DNA of 64,000 nucleotides, taken from the NCBI GenBank assembly GCA_963920705.1, contig OY987227.1:19183434-19247433 (forward strand), read 5' to 3'. The notes below the pieces were generated by a model. It was not told the DNA's origin. It searched no databases and saw only the letters and a list, made by a program, of their open reading frames with translations. The position numbers were made by a program, and so were the translations under genes. The stretch comes from Odiellus spinosus. Lineage: Eukaryota > Arthropoda > Arachnida > Opiliones > Phalangiidae. Positions 12,881-25,799 of the stretch are shown here, in pieces (the stretch's first letter is position 1; each line of letters opens with the position of its first letter).

Positions 12881-13399
12881 TCGAGTACTCATATATATAT
12901 AGTTTCGAATATTAAAAAAACAGGAACTATCAAACCCACTATAAGTCTTCAATGGGGGCTGGAATGAATGGGGCGGCGAAAAATAGAGAATGACCTATGA
13001 CCTTGTCCTCATTTTATAAATTAAAGCTTTTATACACGTACTTTGGCGGACGCCATTTCAAAAAATTAGATTATATATTCGCTAACTTTTGCTCAGGATG
13101 AATATAAGAAAAAAAGATGTGGATGTATAAAATGGAACCGTATTTTAAGTGGTAGCCTTGAATTTTGAAGTTGGCAGTCTCAACTTCATTATGTATGGTT
13201 CGAGAGAAAGAGAGGGGTTAAACCTACAATTATAAGAAAAAATAATATAATGGTGCATATATAAAATATTTTAATTTCATACCAGTACTGTAATTTAACG
13301 TGTTATGTGCCTTTTCGAGAACTATTGGGAACGTTTCTGGCATATTGAAACTAGTTTCTAAATAGGCGAACCTTGGAAGTTTCCATGTACGTGTAATAA

Positions 13400-13960
13400 G
13401 TGCTCTGTTTACAATTCTACGGTAACACGCATTATATATGTTGTATAAAATGTGAACACTTATGTCCAGCTATAAATATCCCTTTTTAAAATTCGATATC
13501 GACATGTAATATAGGTTTTATAAAATGTGGACATTTATGTCCAGCTAATAAAGAGCACTGTTTACAATTCGATGGAGATATGTAGTATAGGTTGTAAAAT
13601 ATGTGGACTCTACTATGTCCAGTTTATCGGTTTACAAGTCAATGCCAACATTAAATATTTAACGGATCAAAGCTGAACAAAATGTAGACAATATTTGGAA
13701 TAGGTTGAACTTTTGATCAGCATTATTAATCTTTTTTCTACTAGATATCAACAAACGAAATTTCCCCAATCAAAGGATAATCAAAAGGTGTGTTAAATTC
13801 CGTTTGCCTTTTTACTACTAGACAATATTCGGTAATTGAAGCATCAGAGATGAACAAACCCTGTCATCAACCCTGTTTCTCTTTTTACTGCTAGAAGGCA
13901 AGAAATTATATTTGCCGAATCAGAAGATTTCAGAAGAGTGTGACTCGTCTTTAAATAAGT
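13400..13960. repeat. Two adjacent diverged tandem arrays (~75-bp units)
   Basis: From 13408 to about 13640, three or more units of about 75 bp share TTTACAATTC, TATAAAATGTGGAC and TTATGTCCAGCT. From 13730 to 13960, about three units of roughly 73 bp begin CTTTTTACTACTAGA and contain AATC-rich blocks. The units are too diverged for recent expansion. No coding potential was seen. Confidence 0.65.
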
Positions 13961-15760
13961 AAAGGTATAAAACAAAGTCAAGAATGTCGGCCCCTCGACG
14001 GTAAATTACATATGATCATATTTCAAAAGATGAACACTCATGTCTTTGTTTTTGTCAGTTTGTACTAGATGACAAAATCTTTATCATTCAGGGCTGATCA
14101 CAACAAGAATACCATTTTAATATTATTCGCTACGTGACAAGTTATGACGATTTGTAGAAACGAAACATCGTAGATCATCTCGTGATGAGATATGCCTTCA
14201 CCGTGTGATTTAAATATATGTATAGTTAAATACAAAATTAGGGAAATTGGTCATTTAAAAGTACGTTATAGGTCATTTTGAATATAAATTTGTCATCTCA
14301 CACTGTTTATTATATAAGTAAACGTGGGAATTTGAATTTTCTTTCCTATATAGATTCGACTGCATTATTCAGGAATGATAATTACGCCAGGAAGAGTCCT
14401 CTTTTTGGCGTTATCAGCAGGACGGTTCCTGGGCGAGCAAGATTCTGAATTTTATCGATTGAGCCTCTGACCTAGTTGGACCCATGCATTTTCAACGTGC
14501 AAAACTCACAATTTCCTTCTACACTGAAATACTACGAACCTCGTACTATACTTTACCCTCGTACCTTCAATTTTAATTATTTAAATGTAATTGTAATTAA
14601 TTTCTTTATATAAATATAAAATGATGAGTCAAAACAAAAATCGGTTTTACTTTTCAGTGATTGCACTTTTCATTTTTTAATATTATAAAGTTTCCAGTTA
14701 TAAGGATGATGCATAATACTTATCATGAATCCTTCACTGTTATATCATCGTATATTGAAGAATAAACATTTAATATATCCTAGTATATTATAGATTTAAT
14801 TTAATAAAAAATCCTTCAGAGCAATCCGGGCTATACTCCTATTCCATCGAAAGGGGATTCAACCGAAAACCTTATGACGGCCGGTTCTTCTAAAATAAAT
14901 AGTTTGGGGTGAATCGGTGAAATGATATTCGGACCAATGCTAAAGAAGTAGTTTTGGACTAAATTCGGTCGAATGGGATCGCTAAAACACAAGGGTCGGT
15001 TAACCATTTTTCGTAAAGTCTGTACACCGATTACAACACTATTTACAGCCTTTGGTAATGCTAAATACGTACTCAGTAGCGTAGAATGTGCTGGAAGCTC
15101 GAACCGCAAACTATAATGGAATCTACCCCTTTTTTAATATTATTTATTTATTTAGAGATAACGAATTGCCTAGCCGTGTCTGTATGCCTGTCTGTGCTGA
15201 CAATTATAGGTGTGATTGACCTTAAAATGTATACTAAAAGGGGGCGAGGGTGGCAGTTTCTTGCCTTTGACTGTAGTTAAAATAGTGAAATATAACATGA
15301 AGTGCCAAAGCTTCTAAGTTTTCCGACCGTCCCAGATTTTGACTCGGAATAAAGTCTATATATAGATTAACGAAACTGAAAACATTACGGACAGATTTCA
15401 CAGTTAATGCTCTTCATTCTTGTTTACGCTATTTAGGTATTGATCCGAGAATCGCAAGGTTTGGATCATTAGAAAGGAAAGTTCGTGCTTTACCTTAATA
15501 ACCTGTACATTGGGTAGTTTGAAATAAATTGTCCAAAAGACCATTATGTTTCTTCTTTTTGATACAATATTTTGAGCATTTAAAGAAAAAAAAATAAAGA
15601 TATACATTAAAGGAATATCGTACCACGATCTGATGGACACAATTCTAATTGGAATAAAACACTTTCACTTTGCAGCTGGTCATGGAAGTAATTTTAGGAA
15701 GTAGAAAATTTATTGTTGACCATAAAAATATTTCCTATATTTTCACTACAGGTTAAAGGT
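13961..15760. other. No recognised gene
   Basis: AT-rich sequence. A minus-strand frame (14831-15109, 92 codons) is open but unrecognised. A fragment near 15055-15080 (GGTAATGCTAAATACGTACTCAG) belongs to dispersed family B, which is also found in intron 7 of the Rab gene. Confidence 0.4.
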
Positions 15761-15795
15761 AAAGATCTTGTACGTCATATGACGTCAAGATCTTT
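15761..15795. promoter_or_regulatory. 35-bp near-perfect palindrome with nested CRE
   Basis: The outer arms AAAGATCTTG and CAAGATCTTT match perfectly. Between them lies T plus the 14-bp palindrome ACGTCATATGACGT, which contributes one full TGACGTCA (15780-15787) and an inverted ACGTCA half-site. It could bind bZIP dimers or simply extrude as a cruciform. Confidence 0.5.
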
Positions 15796-17029
15796 TCAGT
15801 CAAAACAGATCGAAGCTTGGTAATAATATATGTAAAGTGACTAGACTAACTGAAGGCTGGTAAAATTATTGGTGACACCAAGAACACATTTAAGGACCTA
15901 AGAAAGAGGCGCGTAGGAACGTTTTCAGTTGGGGGTGGGGGTACAGCATCCCCTGGGAAATCTAAGGTAAAGCCAAAATTCCTTATTTTTTATGGATTTT
16001 TATTGGTCTAGAGAAATATTTAGCAATCGCATAGTGCTTGGATATATTAAAGAAAACATTGTATATAGCGAATTCAAGAAAAAGGCACAGAGAAAAGTTG
16101 AAAAAAGTTGATGGTTGAAAATTTATAAAACTATATAGCCGCCGCGGGTGATTTTATTAAATTAAAAACGAATTGAATATAATAAAAAGCTTCTATTTCA
16201 GAATCAAATAGATAAAATTCGCTATTAGAACGTCGAAACAAAAGCTAATTTTGTGGAATAATTAAAGTGTCCCTACACAACAAAATCGTGTGATACTATC
16301 TCTTTATAATTTAGTTTATCCGTTTCTCCCACCATTATCTCCCTGACATTTTAACTATAGCATTCAAACCCGCGTCCAAACCAGTGGACATAAAAGTGTA
16401 TACAAATTCATTAATATTAACAAGAATTAAAAAATAATTCATAAAATAAATTGAAATAATTATCCATTTTGGAAGTAGGGAGTTATAATTACAATTGAAA
16501 ATAAAGTAAATGACTCCAAAGATTTCACTAGAGAATATATTCTAATTCTTCATAGAGTCAAGGCTTACGTAAAAACCCTACACGCGCCTAAAATAAATCA
16601 CAATTAATAACTGACCTTTCCATATACATATTTGCGTGCGCCGGTGCAAACCATTAATTCCGCAAGAATCTCAAATTAAATACCTAGCTTTCCTAACTCT
16701 TTCACCAAAGAAAAAAATATAATACTCATATAAATCATATTAACAAGGAAAAAAAAAAAGTCATAGCCGTTTTAATATATCGCCCAAATAAAACTATTAA
16801 TTAAAAAGAATCATATATAGATAAATGTATTAAAAATTAAAATCCAAGGACTATATATGGTTATCTTCAAAAACAGTGACTCGTCAATTTACAAATCACA
16901 AGATAGCTTATACAGTCCTTATACTTAATTTCAAATCATAAACGACTGATTTGTTTAAAGACTAAATTTAGACTAATATAGAGCGTATCCACTACTCTTA
17001 TGTAATGCGAGTGGTACACCGAGAGCAAA

Positions 17030-17400
17030 ATCATTTCAAAATCACCTCATGATGTTAAAAATCATTGCAAAATCCCCTTATGATGTTGAAAATCATTCCA
17101 AAATAGATTTTTTGATGTTGATTAACCACTCCAAAATCACCTTATGATGTTGATTAACCCTAAGGGTCCGACACTCTAAAATTCGCTGCACACCTGAGTT
17201 CACTTAGTTCAGCTTTGACAGTGCATTGAGTTCGTACTCTTATGAACTTTGAGTTCAGCTTTGATAGTGCGAAGAGTTCACATCTGAGTTCGCAAGTGTC
17301 AGCCCCCTCGGATTAACCACTCCAAATCATCTTATGATGTTGAAAATCATTCCAAAATTAACTTATGATGATGAAAATCATCCCCAAAATCATTCCGTAT
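17030..17400. repeat. Tandem repeat array, ~38-bp unit, interrupted by a MITE
   Basis: Units resemble AAAATCACCTTATGATGTTG followed by AAAATCATTCC or ATTAACCACTCC. The array is split by the element at 17160-17310 and resumes in phase on its right side. Confidence 0.75.
17160..17310 (+). mobile_element. MITE family A, hAT-like, with 8-bp target duplication
   Basis: This is a 151-bp element inserted in a tandem array. GATTAACC flanks it on both sides (17152-17159 and 17311-17318), which is the 8-bp duplication length typical of hAT transposons. The ends are inverted at 12 of 16 positions (CTAAGGGTCCGACACT against the complement of AGTGTCAGCCCCCTCG). The interior has repeated GAGTTCAGCTTTGA blocks. 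The flanking array also contains GATTAACC, so part of the apparent duplication could come from the array unit. Related fragments lie at 4839, 50199, 53831 and 59421. Confidence 0.75.
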
Positions 17401-19209
17401 TAATTTTAATACTTCGCAGCTGGTTTATAACTTAAAATTAATTTAATCAGAAATAAATTACGAATAAATGTAATTTACCACTTGACATTATCACTTTGAA
17501 ACCGAATAAAAAGAAATTATGAACTAAAATATAATAATTAAATAAATAGTGATTTATGTAAGGTGCCATATAATAATAAACATTAAATATGGTGGCTGAT
17601 GACGTCAATGATCCGTAAGAATATAAACTTACTATCATAAAATGCTTATTATCTAAATTTTCGTTTCTTTAAATGTTGATGATAAGAAATTGCGCGAGAT
17701 TGCCACGATGTCAAGCAACGTGGAGTTTCCGCACCGTCATGGCACTTCAATACATTATTATACCTTCTTAAATATATATAACTCTATTACAAAAGCCGTA
17801 GAGCTGCCATCATGGCTTCAAATACAATTGTTTTTACTGCAGGAAGTTTCAGTTATATATCTCGTTGTTCAAGCTTGAAGGTTGCATGAGCTTACACACA
17901 CACAAACATCTACCCATCGAACCAGTCATCGCTAGATTGTAAAAACGTCGTATCATAGTTATATGGTTTATTTCATTTTTTTTAAATAATTCTAGAAATG
18001 TTCATCAGTTTTAAGTTATGATGAAATTGTTTAAAGTGACGCATGCTATCACCGTCTTTTTCGCAGGATTATATTAATTTTATAAAATATAATTAAAATT
18101 TTTACACCTTCTGGCTTGGCGCGTTTCAATTAGATTGGTAAAAATATAAAAACTGAATTTTTTTCCCATTTGATGGCGTTGACATTAAGTCTGATTAAGT
18201 AAGCTTAATTGAACACTAAAAACTTTATGTGTCGCTTTGTTTTTAAATTTTTGAAGGATCAAGAGTTGATAAAATCCAAGTTTTTAAAACTGGAGTTAAT
18301 TTGTTTTTGCTTTAAATTGATATAAAATGTATTATATAGTATAACGTAAATGTAAAATAAAAATATAAGGGGTTACAATTAATTTTAGTCGATGACTAAG
18401 TACTAACTTTTGAGAAGAAAAACATAATATCCTGTACCGTGGATACGCGATAATATATACAACGTTTAGATATACGTGTACGCTTTCGCCCCCGTTAAAT
18501 AACAACCTTCCTTTACAGGCAGGTGTCTTTGAAAAAGAACCGCCTCGCTTTTCCTGTTCAGACAAATATATGTTTTGACGTAATGCTTATTTTCCCCTTA
18601 CTATATTGATCACGTAAGAAATTTACTTCGCGTTCTTATTCGCCCGAATAGATTACGTATGCGTCGTTTCAATCATAGCTCCTATCAATCAATGTTTGCT
18701 CCATTGGTACAACTACGATTAATATATTCTTTATATTATTGGCAATGTTACGAGGGTATAGCGTTGATTAAGATATAACTTCGATTGACTTCAAGTTCTC
18801 GATCATCAATCACGTAAAAATTTCTGGTGTTGAGAAATAGGATTTGTCTGTACTTAAAAAATTCCTTAGTGTCTGGGGTTGATGATTCAAACCGACTGTT
18901 CAATTGAGGTTAAGACGCATTTGATTTCTGTTACGTGATAGTCTCGTGAAAAGCAACAAATTTTAACAAATTAAATAATGTCTCAAAAATCATATTTTAA
19001 CATTCATTTTGTGACGTTACTTGGAAAATTTTCAATGTTAAAGTCAATATTAAATTAATAACGCGACAATAAGTGGACCATAATGTCCACCTGTTCTAAA
19101 TTTAATTAAGACCGAAGAAATAAGACGCCAGTAAAAAAATTACCAACAAATATTAAATTAGAAATAAATTTAAAGCTTACACTAAAAATAGGTTTACCTT
19201 CTAGCTCGA
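17401..19209. other. No recognised gene
   Basis: AT-rich, with a TGACGTCA at 17600-17607. Open frames of 61-77 codons on either strand are unrecognised. Confidence 0.4.
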
Positions 19210-19311
19210 GATTCTGAATTTCTTCGCATTGATTGGTCAGCCACCAATCGAATGTTAATGGAAGTCTCATTAACGACGGGCCATTTGCTCATTGCGAAGA
19301 AATTCAGGATC
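19210..19311. repeat. T-shaped (A-B-B'-C-C'-A') palindromic structure
   Basis: The outer arms 19210-19232 and 19289-19311 pair at 21 of 23 positions. Enclosed are two independent perfect hairpins: GATTGGT/ACCAATC (19231-19249) and GTTAATG/CATTAAC (19254-19274). A stem carrying two small hairpins is the geometry of parvovirus-type terminal repeats, but it could equally be a short foldback transposon. No viral coding sequence lies nearby. Confidence 0.6.
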
Positions 19312-22300
19312 CCCATAAAATGAGACCTTTCCTTTAAAATCATCGTTAGATTCAGCTAATTATCCCGCATAGAATTTTGAAACTGATATGTGGAATTAAA
19401 AAATTTCCCATGGTTATATATGTTGCAATATTAAATGAAGATAGTTTTAAGTGAGCTTGAATTCAGTGATCGCCAGCTTTTCCTTATAACTAACCATTAA
19501 GAGTGAATTTCGATGACAAGAACCCGTATATCCTGAATGAAAGATTAATATTCCAAGCACAGTGACAAAAAATCCAAACACGATTTTTCAGTTTAATTCT
19601 TATATTTTCGGGAGGATTTAATAATATAATAAATTATTTATAAAATATATAGGCCTAAAACTCTCATTTTTTTGGATTTTGATCTGCATGGCGTGTTATC
19701 GAAACACTCGAAAGAAATATTATCAGTTATAAGGGCTCTATTCCTTTCTGATAAATAATAAGCGATAGTATATAAAAAAATATTTTTTCCCTTATCAAAA
19801 TTGATAATTTTATTTCATAATACATATATGCCTATATCAGGCCTTAGCTCTCTTACGACGATGTTTAATCCACAGATAAAAAAGGCGCCTCTCTCCTTAT
19901 CGTATATATATTTATGATGTTTTATGACGTTAAAAGTCGACACCAATAAAATAATACGATATACAAGATCAAAAAATGAATGAATTCGATCGTGTCTAAA
20001 GTTCTAAGCATTAATTACTTTGCAAAACGTTGCAGGACACCCGTTTAGAATGTACACTACACATCAACCTACCTATAACATTATTAATTGTCACTATCAT
20101 TTTGTTCAAAATCTTACCTACAAACACTTTTCAAGATCAGGAGTATAGTTTCAAGCGGTGCCACATCAACTTATCAATTCATGTTTATGTCTCCAATATC
20201 ACGGCATAATATATTTTCTTTAGATGCGATTTCTACGGTTTCAATTGCTGAACGCAGCCTTAGGCGACTTTTAAGTGGTTAATTTAATTTCTCGAATTTG
20301 GTAAGATTTGAATTTCAGTATGGAGGAAAAAAAGCGCGATGTCGCTCGAAAAAGATTGTAAATATTTAATCTCGGGTACCTGATTCACCTTATTGGTCCG
20401 ATTTAATCCCTCATTGTAATTCAATTTTAACCAAATTTAATAAATAAATTCAAGCCCAATTAAACTGTGATATTAATTGGGAAAAGAAATTTAAATAAAC
20501 TTTCATTTTTAACTTATATTTTCCATTTTAACTTATTTGATAGTTTCAGACATGATATTTTCAAAATTTTTATATTGTGATTAAATTTTAATAACCCTCC
20601 CCCCCAACCCCCCGAGCTTTCCCCTTTAAGATTTTATGTCGAAAAGAACTGAGGGTGCCACGTTGTGGATTTATCATTTCTTATCCTATTGTTAAAGCAT
20701 GGATTAAGTTTTAACGATGGCAAAATCGTAACTTTCAGAGCATTTAAAGCCTGGGTCTGAGTTAGCATGCCAAGAATTGGTATAATTCGTATTGAATTTC
20801 CACTCCACACCTACAATTCTCTCTATTTTTTGTGGATGTTTTTCGTTTTAAAGTAAAAGAAGCCTTTTTCCCCTATCATTGCCATATACTTCATGGTTAA
20901 AACCTTGGAGCCATGGTCCAAATTTTTCCATTTAACTTTTATTTGATAAGAACCAGAAGAACTGATGACTGCGTGAGTATAAGTCACATCAGCGCTGTTA
21001 TCGTAGATATTGCGCGACCTCAATTACATGAGAAAGGACTCAACAATCAACGCTGGAGGGTCCCAAGTCCGCTACTCGGATAACAAATTTATCTAAAAAG
21101 TTATTTATCAATGGTTTTTTTCATTAAAAAAGTGTAGATAATTTCTATAAAGTCGCCGATAATATAAGACTCGATCCTCGTATCGAGACACTCGATAAGA
21201 TATACGTTTTGAGTTCGTGGGTCAAGTGGCATCATATGCTCCCTTACCCCGATGATAAGATAGACGTTAAACTTAATGTTTTTTAGAGCAATATCAGCTA
21301 TTTCTAGTACTGGTGGAAAAATACGATAATAATTTAATTTTCTAACTACGCGTTATATAAGGTTTAAAATATCCCTTATACTTTGTTTAACTATGTCCCG
21401 TTTTAAATCGAAATTATCTCTATATAGAAACGAGCTGCTAGATCTGGAACCCAAACTTACCATCTTAACTATTTTTTTAATCAAACGAAAATAATGGAAG
21501 TTTTGAAGGACTAAACACTTCTTATCAGCCAATCAATTTAGTTGCTATGCGTTAGTTTTTTTCCCAAGTTTATGAAGAAAAGGAATTTTAATATTTTAAT
21601 TACTAAAACATTCTTTTTGAGGTTGAATATTGTGTAAGAGTATATTATTTAAAAATAATAACACTATAGAAACAAAAATACTCGGATCTGACCGGGACAT
21701 AAGTAAAACAATGAGGTTACTTAGAAAAAGCCAGCCTCATTATACTTCGCCACTCATACGCTTCTGATTTTACTATTAAATATGCCTATGTTCAGAAACA
21801 CAAAAAGTTTCAAATTTTATTTATATGTTGGCCCAAATGCTACATATTGGTAATTATAATCTTTGAGCATTGCTAAGCCTAATTACGGTGTTAAACGTAA
21901 ATGTAATTTCTCAATTTTATATTAACCATGCATCATTTGGTAAAAGGTTACGCAACAAAATGATTTTAAGATAATATTTTAACTCGTACGTAGTTTAGGG
22001 TTAATTAAAGTATCAAATTATGTTAGTTCTTCACTCTAAAACCCACATAATCAACAATGGGCCCTATTCAAACACCCAAAAAACCCTGAACATGGATACT
22101 ATATATTTTACATTAAAATAAAACACAGCGCCAGTCAGAATTTGCGCGATTTATAATAGTTTTCGTTGAACAAATAGTCATAATATGCTACCGAGTAACT
22201 TCAATTTTAACGCAAAAAGGAAGCGTTTGTGGGATAAATTCGAATTATGTTACAGCTACACGTATTATACCTATATTCTAAAAAACATTACATTTCCATA

Positions 22301-22752
22301 TTTATGTACGCTAGATATTTTTCCAGTTAGCGTTAGCTGTAATATTACCTGTACAACGAAGCCGCCCTGATATTGTATTGGCAGATCGTTCGATATGAAA
22401 ATGCGCTCGAGTGGATGAGTACCTCTGCATCGCGAAGAGTGTCAACTCGCGAAAATATATTGGTATAAAATATAAGTACTCTTCAGCAGCGCCTCGCGCG
22501 CTCTAAATTGCAATCTGTTTCATGAAAAAAAACCTATAACGCCGAGTACAAGTACAACGAAATACGAAAATGAGTCACAATAGCGGTACAGTGCAATTAA
22601 ATGTGAGCGACCGGAAAAAAGGTTACTGACTCGCGAATAAAATCCAACAAGGATTTTGATTATTTAGTTACCGTTATATTTAAACTGTTTCTAATGGTTT
22701 AACGGTATATGATCTAGATTTAGTTTAGTTGTTTTCATATTTTAGTTTTGTG
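19312..22752. other. No recognised gene; possible unrecognised exons
   Basis: Two minus-strand stretches look somewhat protein-like. One is 20823-21023, ending in a stop after a Lys-rich tail. The other is around 20110-20280, open apart from two adjacent stops and ending in a good donor (TGTAG|GTAAGA, minus strand). Neither could be assigned to a family or linked to other exons. Confidence 0.25.
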
Positions 22753-22852
22753 GTCAAGAAGAGTTGGCAAAGACCTCTTTCAGTCATTTGTTTGATTTAT
22801 GTATTCATTCACCTCAGATTTTTCAATTAATTTGCCTATACTCCTCTGAAAA
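22753..22852 (+). mobile_element. MITE family C, copy 4 (diverged)
   Basis: It shares GTCAAGAAGAGTTGGCAAAG at the left end, a CACCTCA block in the middle and ACTCCTCTGAA near the right end with the other family C copies. Confidence 0.5.
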
Positions 22853-22916
22853 GGAATAGTTATCGCTATATTTTAATTATTTGTTGGCTAATTAACATTA
22901 TATTTCATTTGTAAAT

Positions 22917-23130
22917 AACAATTTAGTTGTTTTTCAGATTTTGATAACAATTTAGTTGCATTTCAGTTTTTGATAGAAATTTAGTTGCATTTCAGTTTTT
23001 GATAAAAATTTTGTTGTAATTTCAGTTGGTGATAACAATTTAGTTGTAATTCAGTTGTTGATAACAATTTAGTTGTAATTCAGTTGTTGATAACAATTTA
23101 GTTGTATTTCAAATTTTCATAACAATATTA
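22917..23130 (+). repeat. Tandem array, ~31-bp unit, ~7 copies
   Basis: Units read AACAATTTAGTTGTAATTCA followed by GTTGTTGAT. Each unit includes a TTTCAG or ATTCAG, so the array presents repeated 3' splice-site-like sequences. It lies directly upstream of the possible exon at 23169. Confidence 0.85.
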
Positions 23131-23168
23131 CGAGCTAAAAATGCAACTGTTTTTGAATTTATTTTCAG

Positions 23169-23358
23169 AATCTGCACCGAAAATTATGAATAAAATAATA
23201 TTTCCACAAATTTTAGGCGACATTTTAGTGCTTAATTTAAAATATGAAGTTCCGGGTAAACTAGGGCTAATTTTATTATATCAGCCTTCGCAATTGAGTT
23301 TCTTAAAAACGTCAACAGATGGCCGTCTAAAATATCTTGGAAAATCAGTAATGTTAAG
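23169..23358 (+). CDS. Possible internal exon, unrecognised
   Basis: A pyrimidine-rich acceptor (ATTTATTTTCAG, ending at 23168) opens a 190-nt stretch with one frame of 62 uninterrupted codons. It ends at a donor-like TTAAG|GTAGGA. The peptide starts SAPKIMNKIIFPQILGDILV and ends DGRLKYLGKSVMLR; I do not recognise it. No partner exon was found on either side. The acceptor segment (23132-23168) is repeated at 29648-29685 before another short open stretch. It could be a real exon of an unknown gene, a lineage-specific sequence or chance. Confidence 0.25.
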
Positions 23359-24145
23359 GTAGGAGCAGTTGGGCTCATTTGAATGGTTCGATTTTATATT
23401 TCAGGTATATTCAAATTTAACATAACTATATAAATTAATTTAAACACGATAACTTTTTGAACAATTGTGAAAACTTCTCAAATATGTATTTTGACATGAG
23501 TTGCATTTTTAACTCCTATTTTAGTTATTGATATATGTTAGTAATTTTAGGAAATTAAAGTTATTGATGATATATTTTAGATACCTGATAAAATTTAATT
23601 ATTGGTATAGTTTATTTACTTTAGGCAATTTAATTATGAATATATTTTAGATATTTTTGCCAACAACGGTGTTGAGCAAGGAACCTTTCTTTTGAAGCTG
23701 GATGGCGTCTTTTGAGCCTGTTTTTTGTAAAAGAAGGCACGGCAGGATCTAAAATTAAGCGGGGCCAAAAGGATATACTCTTTCACGTGGTCTTTCTCAT
23801 ATTGGTTATAAGTAACTGCTTCTCTCCAGATTTTTTTTTGTTTAACTTGACTATTTTTCGCGGGGATGGTGTGTTATTTGGGAACTTTCGGTTTGTAATG
23901 TAAGAAAACGATAAATCTGCCGAAAAACTAGGTTTAAAAATAACTTTTTCTTAAATTTTTCTTATCCGTAAGTAAGTGTGGAATAATAAACCCCTTTTCT
24001 ACCCGGTACTTGTTTATTATTTCTAGACTGTATATTCCAGGAAGAGAGTCAGTATTTTTTGTTTAAAAGGGAAAGAGAAATGTCGAAGAAACCGATGTAA
24101 TCATTAAACAGCGGATTTCCGTCGTCTTAAAGCGCAAAACTCTAA

Positions 24146-24435
24146 AGACGCGTTCATACTAGGCCTTGGAATCTATTTAATCCGTTTCAAAACGTTTCGC
24201 TACAGTAGTGTGAACGGGAAATCGTATTTTCTCGAATCGATTTCATTCAATTTCTCGAAACTGCTTCGGGAATCAGTTATATCAACATATGGATGAAGCT
24301 ATACAATAAATCGATTTATAAAGATAATGCGTGAACACGTGACGCTTAAAATCGCTTCCTGGTGATTTGAATATCGGCTTGATTTTACCGTTTCAATTCG
24401 ATTAGTAAATGCTAGTGTGACCGTAGCTTAACAGT
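24146..24435 (+). mobile_element. Candidate inverted-repeat element
   Basis: The left end GACGCGTTCATACTAG and the right end GCTAGTGTGACCGTAGC are imperfect inverted repeats about 270 bp apart. A related internal piece (CTGCTTCGGGA) occurs near 11790 in inverse orientation. No clean target duplication was found. Confidence 0.4.
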
Positions 24436-25799
24436 ACTGTTTTTTGTCGCGTATTCATTGCTACCAATCCACAAAGTATAAGTTTAACTTAGTAGACATC
24501 GGTTTTAAACCCGTATTTTAAAACTGTAATCAGGGCTGACTCGAATCAGAAAACAAGTCAAATAAACAAGTTTTGTTATAAGCTTTCATTTGGCTCGAAT
24601 CATACATTTTTCTTATATGCCTAAAGCCTTTTCCATTTCGATTTTTCAACACGCAAAGAGATATAAGCTTTCCATAAGATAATAGGACGAATTTCACTGG
24701 TAAACTGACGTCGAAACATATAGCTAATAACGTAATTGATCTGGCCCTTGCTCGATATTGAGCAATGGTACAAAAAATATTGCAATATCAATTATATCAG
24801 TGTAAAATTGCACTCTCTCTCTCGAAAAAGACAGCAAAAACGTTGCTCCGAGAGAGTTAGATTTTCCCAGTGAAACCATAAAAACAGTTGCTGGAAAAAC
24901 TTGCTGGCAGAGTAATTTCTCTTGTTCTAGAGCATCCAGTAAAAATTCGTAGAGTTAATTGTTAGGTATATAATACCATTGGGACACGCTTGGACAGGAG
25001 TAAATAGTGTAGTTTGCTCCCACTTTTTAATACGCAATATATTTATGAGAAAAACTAAAGGGTTTCAGTTTCCCTTTAAGCGTCCATATTTTTCTTGCGT
25101 AAACTAGATCTAACAGGATCCTAATGCGAAAAAAAAATATATATATAATTTGTATATGTATACAATATTTATCCAAATCGGCACGTTACGATGAATATGC
25201 CAATATATATTTTTTTTCTTTCTTTTCATATGGACTCCGTACCCCTTTATTTTTCTATCAAAAAATACATTACGTAAACAAACTTATAGTCGTCGATAAA
25301 CACGGTCTATATACTTTTTACTGCACTGATCGTACACTGAACCTCATAAACTTGATTAAACATAATCGCCGTTTTCTAATGGGTTGCTTCTAAATCTGAT
25401 TGTTCTCGAAGCTCTCCAAAATAACTGCGTAAACGGCTTTCGGAGTGCTTCGGGATGATCAGACGCAGCAGTCCAATTAAATATTCATGTTAGATAGCCA
25501 ACATGGCTCATTAAAAACTGTAAACTATAAAGAATCTAAACAAAAAAGACTTATATTGCTCTTTGCGTATGAAAGGTGTTTTTCGAATCTGGTTGTATTT
25601 ACTTTGTATAAGAAACAATCAACATAGTATTACACGTTAAATTGTGATACAATAATACATGTCGCGACTTTATAGAGACTCGGCTTTCATCTCATTCTTC
25701 GTATTAAATCAACTAACGCAAAAAAAAGGGTTCCCTATTATAACGCACGTTCTCTCGCTTCAATAATAAGTAGGAAAAAAAAAATATGTAGACTTATAA

